Assembly (NCBI GenBank): GCA_964598695.1 | Contig: CAZRDB010000093.1 | Span: 1 to 18,586 of the forward strand | Direction: 5' to 3' | Length of the DNA: 18,586 bases | From: CAZRDB01 sp964598695 | GTDB lineage: Bacteria; Armatimonadota; Zipacnadia; UBA1398 | The notes under the pieces: model-generated | What the model saw: only the letters and a program-made list of their open reading frames with translations | What the model was told of the DNA's origin: nothing | The model's database searches: none | Translations under genes and position numbers: made by a program | Part shown: positions 15,657 through 18,586 of the stretch, piece by piece | Numbering within the stretch: the first letter of the stretch is position 1 | Layout: every line of letters starts with the position of its first letter

Positions 15657-15690
15657 CGTGAGAACTCACGAGAGCTGCGCTAGCGAGCGC
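15657..15690. promoter_or_regulatory. Two adjacent dyads in the leader of the GH99-like gene
   Basis: CGTGAG-AA-CTCACG (15657-15670) is a perfect 6-bp inverted repeat, flanked outside by GCTCT (15648-15652) and AGAGC (15671-15675). GCGCT-AGCG-AGCGC (15677-15690) is a second 5-bp stem ending two bases before the RBS. The first suits a dimeric repressor; both could also fold in the leader RNA. The rest of the 144-base gap shows nothing else clear. Confidence 0.35.
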
Positions 15691-15692
15691 CG

Positions 15693-15698
15693 AAAGGA
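15693..15698 (+). promoter_or_regulatory. Ribosome binding site fixing the GTG start of the GH99-like gene
   Basis: AAAGGA lies ten bases before GTG at 15709. That start opens directly into a signal peptide, whereas an upstream in-frame TTG at 15652 would add a charged leader and overlap the dyads. Confidence 0.65.
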
Positions 15699-15708
15699 AC
15701 GGACCGAC

Positions 15709-18579
15709 GTGACGAACTCCGGCCTTCTCTTCGTTGTCTGCGCGCTGGGCCTCGCCACGGCCGGCGCAGCCCAGCCCGCGCGGGCGCCCTTCCTCGTGCA
15801 GGCGGAGGACCCGTCGCTCACGCACGAGGGCGGCATGGGCAACCTGAGCGGCCTCTGGGCCTTCTGGAGCAACGGGAGCATCACGGCGCCGTTCACCGTG
15901 GAGGCGGCGGGCGCGTACAAGGCCGCCGTCCGGGCCGGCGGGACGAGCGCACTCGACCCCGCCACGGGCAAGTCGCTGCCGCAGCTCGTGGTCGAGGTGG
16001 ACGGCGCCGCACACGGCCCCTTCACCTGGGAGGTCACGCAGGGCCAGGGCGACCCCGGCATCTACGCGACCGACGCCTTCCCGCTCGAGCCCGGCGCGCA
16101 CACCCTGCGCGTGAGCTTCCCGAACGACTTCGGCGCGGCGGGACAGGACCGCAACCTGTTCCTCGACTGGCTGGCGCTCGGGCCGGTCGCGAGCCCGGAG
16201 GCGCTGCCCATGCTCACGCCCGAGGAGGTCCTCCTCCGCGCCCAGCCGACGGCCGTCGCCCCGCGCTTCCGCTTCGCGGGGGAAACGCTCGGCTGGCAGG
16301 CGGTCCGCGACGCGACGCTCATTCCCACGGCGGAGGGCCTTCGGGTGGGGATCACCGGCCCCGAGCCCACCCTCCTCTCGCCTCTGCTCGATGCGGAGGC
16401 CGCGTCGAGCGGCGTGCTCACCCTGCGGCTCGGGAGCGCGAAGCCGGGGGCGGCCGAACTGCGCTGGGTCGTCGACGGCGTGCTGGGCAGCGCGAGCCGC
16501 TCGGTTGCGCTGCCGGGCGATGGCGCCCTGCACGTCGTCCCCGTCGAGCTGGCCGGCGTCGACGAGTGGGCCGGGCGCATCCTGGGCATCGCCCTGCGGC
16601 TGCCGGGGGAGATCGGCACGGTCTGGGAGATCGCCTCGATCGACTTGGCCGAGGCGGTCGTCGGCCCGGCCGAGCCGCGGATCCGCACCCTCTGCCCCGA
16701 TGCGGCGATCAACCGTGCCGGCATGCCGGCGACCCTCGTCGCCTCGCTCGAGAACGTGGGGGGGAGCCCGGCGCGACAGGTGCGCCTGTCGCTCCTCCTG
16801 CCAGGCGATGTGCGGCTCATCGAGCCGAAGCCTGACCTGACGCTGCAGAGCGTCGAGGGCCGCGTCGTGGCGACGCAGGCCGAGCAGACCCTGGACACGC
16901 TCGACGGCCGGACGGAGGTCGCGTGGGAGATCGAGGCCGACGAGCCGGTGACGGGAACCGCGACACTGACCGTCTCCGGCGAGGGCGTGGCCCCGGCCCG
17001 GGCGAGTTGCGAGCTGGCCTTCACGCCGAGGCCCGAGGCCCAGCCCGCCCTCGTCGACGGCAAGCCCTACGTCCCCGCACCCCAGCGGGTCCAGGCCGAC
17101 ACCCAGGTCGGGGTCTACTACTTCCCCGGTTGGCGCGCGGGCGCGACCGCAGGCTGGCTGCCGATCGAGCCCTTCCCGGAGCGCAAGCCGGTGCTCGGCT
17201 GGTACGACGAGGGTGACCCCTCGATCGCCGATTGGCACATCAAGTGGGCCGCCGAGCACGGGATCTCGTTCTTCATCTACGACTGGTACTGGAGCGCCGG
17301 GGGCCGGAGCCTCGAGCACGCGCTGCACGAGGGCTACCTCCAGGCCCACTACCGGAGCCAGGTCAAGTTCTGCCTCCTTTGGGCGAACCACAACCCGCCC
17401 GGCTCGACCACCCGCGAGGACCTCCGCAACGTCACGCGCTACTGGCTCGAGCACTACTTCTTGCTCGACGAGTACCAGAAGATCGACGGCAAGCCCGTGA
17501 TGGTCATCTTCTCGCCGGGCCGCATCGCCGACGATCTCGGCGCCGAGGAGACAGCCGCGGCCTTCGCCGAGATGAACCAGATGTGCCGCGCGGCCGGCCT
17601 TCCCGGCATCTACCTCGTCGGTTGCACCTGGCCCTCGGAGGGCAGCCTCGCCGCCCTCGCCGCCCAGGGCTACAACGCGGCGAGCGGCTACAACTATCCC
17701 TCGGCCGGCGCCCGGCCGGAGGACGGCAACCGGCCCCCGTACGAGAGGGCCCTGGAGGGCTACCCCGCGCTGTGGGAGATCGCCGCCCGGTACGGCAAGC
17801 TCGACTACATCCCGGTCACCGATCCCGGCTGGGACTCGCGCCCGTGGGCCGGCGACGGCGCCCTGGCGCTCACCGGCAAGGACCCGGCGAAGTTCCGCCG
17901 GATGCTCGCACTCGCCCGCAGCTACGCCGACCAGCACCGGGTCGGAGCGTCGAGGGCCCGCGTGGTCTTCATCGAGGCCTGGAACGAGTTCGGCGAGGGC
18001 GCGGCGATCGAGCCCGCGCGGGAGTTCGGCTTCGGCTGGCTCGACGCGGTCCGTGCCGTCTTCACGAGCGCCCCGGCCGAGCACGACGACGTGATCCCGG
18101 CCGACGTCGGCCTCACCGTCCCGCAGTGGCTGACGACCGGAGAGCGGACGGCCTGGGGGTTCGATACCGACGGTCGCGGCGAGGGTTGGGGGCCGATGAT
18201 GGGCTTGGCCGACTTCCGCGTCGAGGCCGGCGCGCTGCGGGCGCGAAGCGTCGGGACCGACCCGGCCTTCACCTGCGTGCTCGCCGGCATGGGCAGCGGG
18301 ATCGAGGCGCGGCGCTTCGACCGGCTGCGGATCCGGATGAGCGCCTCGGCGGAGGCCCACGGGCAGCTCTTCTGGGCCACCACGCGCATCGGTGAGGGTG
18401 AGCGCAACAGCGTCCACTTCACCGTTCCGGGCGATGGCGCGCCGCACGAGCTGACGCTCGACTTGGCCGGCAACCCGACGTGGGCGGGCCTCGTGACCCG
18501 GCTGCGCCTCGACCCGGCCGACGCCGACGGCGTCGAGATCGCGATCGACGAGATCCGGCTGCTCGAGCCGGGGGAGTAG
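15709..18579 (+). CDS. Secreted multidomain WbsX/GH99-like protein with carbohydrate-binding domains
   Basis: A 956-residue protein from a GTG start with a good RBS and a signal peptide (TNSGLLFVVCALGLATAGAA). In order: a carbohydrate-binding-like domain (~27-160) of the Ca-dependent xylan-binding type, ending in FPNDFGAAGQDRNLFLDW (near Asn139-Asp140); a jelly roll (~185-324); an Ig-like beta-sandwich (~325-445); the catalytic-type barrel (~465-780); and a second jelly roll (~816-956). The barrel matches the WbsX/GH99-like group: VGVYYFPGW, ADWHIKWAAEHGISFFIYDW, KFCLLWANHNPPG, KPVMVIFSP, DPGWDSRPW and EAWNEFGEG (756-764). Such proteins are annotated as glycosyltransferase WbsX or as GH99-like (endo-alpha-mannosidase fold). 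The secretion signal and binding domains favour a hydrolase. It follows the agarase-like gene by 144 bases on the same strand. Confidence 0.82.
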   Translation: MTNSGLLFVVCALGLATAGAAQPARAPFLVQAEDPSLTHEGGMGNLSGLWAFWSNGSITAPFTVEAAGAYKAAVRAGGTSALDPATGKSLPQLVVEVDGAAHGPFTWEVTQGQGDPGIYATDAFPLEPGAHTLRVSFPNDFGAAGQDRNLFLDWLALGPVASPEALPMLTPEEVLLRAQPTAVAPRFRFAGETLGWQAVRDATLIPTAEGLRVGITGPEPTLLSPLLDAEAASSGVLTLRLGSAKPGAAELRWVVDGVLGSASRSVALPGDGALHVVPVELAGVDEWAGRILGIALRLPGEIGTVWEIASIDLAEAVVGPAEPRIRTLCPDAAINRAGMPATLVASLENVGGSPARQVRLSLLLPGDVRLIEPKPDLTLQSVEGRVVATQAEQTLDTLDGRTEVAWEIEADEPVTGTATLTVSGEGVAPARASCELAFTPRPEAQPALVDGKPYVPAPQRVQADTQVGVYYFPGWRAGATAGWLPIEPFPERKPVLGWYDEGDPSIADWHIKWAAEHGISFFIYDWYWSAGGRSLEHALHEGYLQAHYRSQVKFCLLWANHNPPGSTTREDLRNVTRYWLEHYFLLDEYQKIDGKPVMVIFSPGRIADDLGAEETAAAFAEMNQMCRAAGLPGIYLVGCTWPSEGSLAALAAQGYNAASGYNYPSAGARPEDGNRPPYERALEGYPALWEIAARYGKLDYIPVTDPGWDSRPWAGDGALALTGKDPAKFRRMLALARSYADQHRVGASRARVVFIEAWNEFGEGAAIEPAREFGFGWLDAVRAVFTSAPAEHDDVIPADVGLTVPQWLTTGERTAWGFDTDGRGEGWGPMMGLADFRVEAGALRARSVGTDPAFTCVLAGMGSGIEARRFDRLRIRMSASAEAHGQLFWATTRIGEGERNSVHFTVPGDGAPHELTLDLAGNPTWAGLVTRLRLDPADADGVEIAIDEIRLLEPGE

Positions 18580-18586
18580 GGGAGCG

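Noticed and set aside
12676..18447. A 1,923-codon open frame on the minus strand across the agarase-like and GH99-like genes
   Set aside because: It mirrors the plus-strand genes codon by codon, is low-complexity (Arg, Val, Glu, Gly, His) with no domain, and is explained by the scarcity of stops antisense to GC-rich coding DNA. The plus strand has signal peptides, RBSs and recognisable domains.

Overview
The window comes from a very GC-rich bacterium (well over two thirds G+C by eye, with strong G/C bias at third codon positions). A run of ten Ns at 10027-10036 shows that it is a draft scaffold, probably metagenome-derived. The mix of secreted multidomain glycoside hydrolases, a WbsX/GH99-like protein, an M60-like peptidase and a leucine-rich repeat protein of the 'T-x-ITDAGL' type resembles Planctomycetota, Armatimonadota and similar polysaccharide-degrading phyla. 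There is no rRNA or other taxonomic marker, so this placement is a guess. No tRNA, rRNA, CRISPR array, transposase or phage gene is visible.

Layout. 3-449 (+) is the C-terminal end of a hydrolase-like protein. 557-1449 (+) is a MarR regulator followed by a DUF4405-type membrane protein, behind a near-consensus promoter at 477-505. 3364-1465 (-) is an M60-like zinc peptidase followed by a small membrane protein. 3517-5106 (+) is a secreted GH5 enzyme, divergent from the peptidase. 7861-5117 (-) is a lipoprotein, a PHP metallohydrolase and a secreted LRR protein. 8001-10857 (+) is an adenylate cyclase fused to a STAND/NB-ARC ATPase and TPR-like repeats, split by the N gap and carrying an in-frame TGA just after it. 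12586-10861 (-) is a cysteine-rich secreted orphan and a second lipoprotein that looks like a paralogue of the first. 12724-15564 (+) is a GH clan A (agarase-like) enzyme interrupted by one in-frame TAG. 15709-18579 (+) is a large WbsX/GH99-like protein with carbohydrate-binding and jelly-roll domains.

How it may work together. At least four genes are glycoside-hydrolase-like. Three of these have signal peptides, and the fourth is cut off by the window edge. M60 peptidases often act on glycoproteins such as mucins. The region therefore reads as an accessory glycan or glycoprotein degradation neighbourhood. It has no SusC/SusD pair and no recognisable sugar transporter. The cyclase-ATPase, bracketed by two similar lipoproteins, is the most regulatory-looking part. 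The link between it and the enzymes rests on proximity alone.

All intergenic stretches are shorter than 200 bases, and several hold clean dyads: 491-506, 5106-5132, 6131-6146, 12603-12620, 12655-12675, 15657-15670 and 15677-15690. Of the 14 genes, eight end in TAG, five in TGA and one in TAA. The two internal stops are therefore best read as errors or real lesions, not as codon reassignment.
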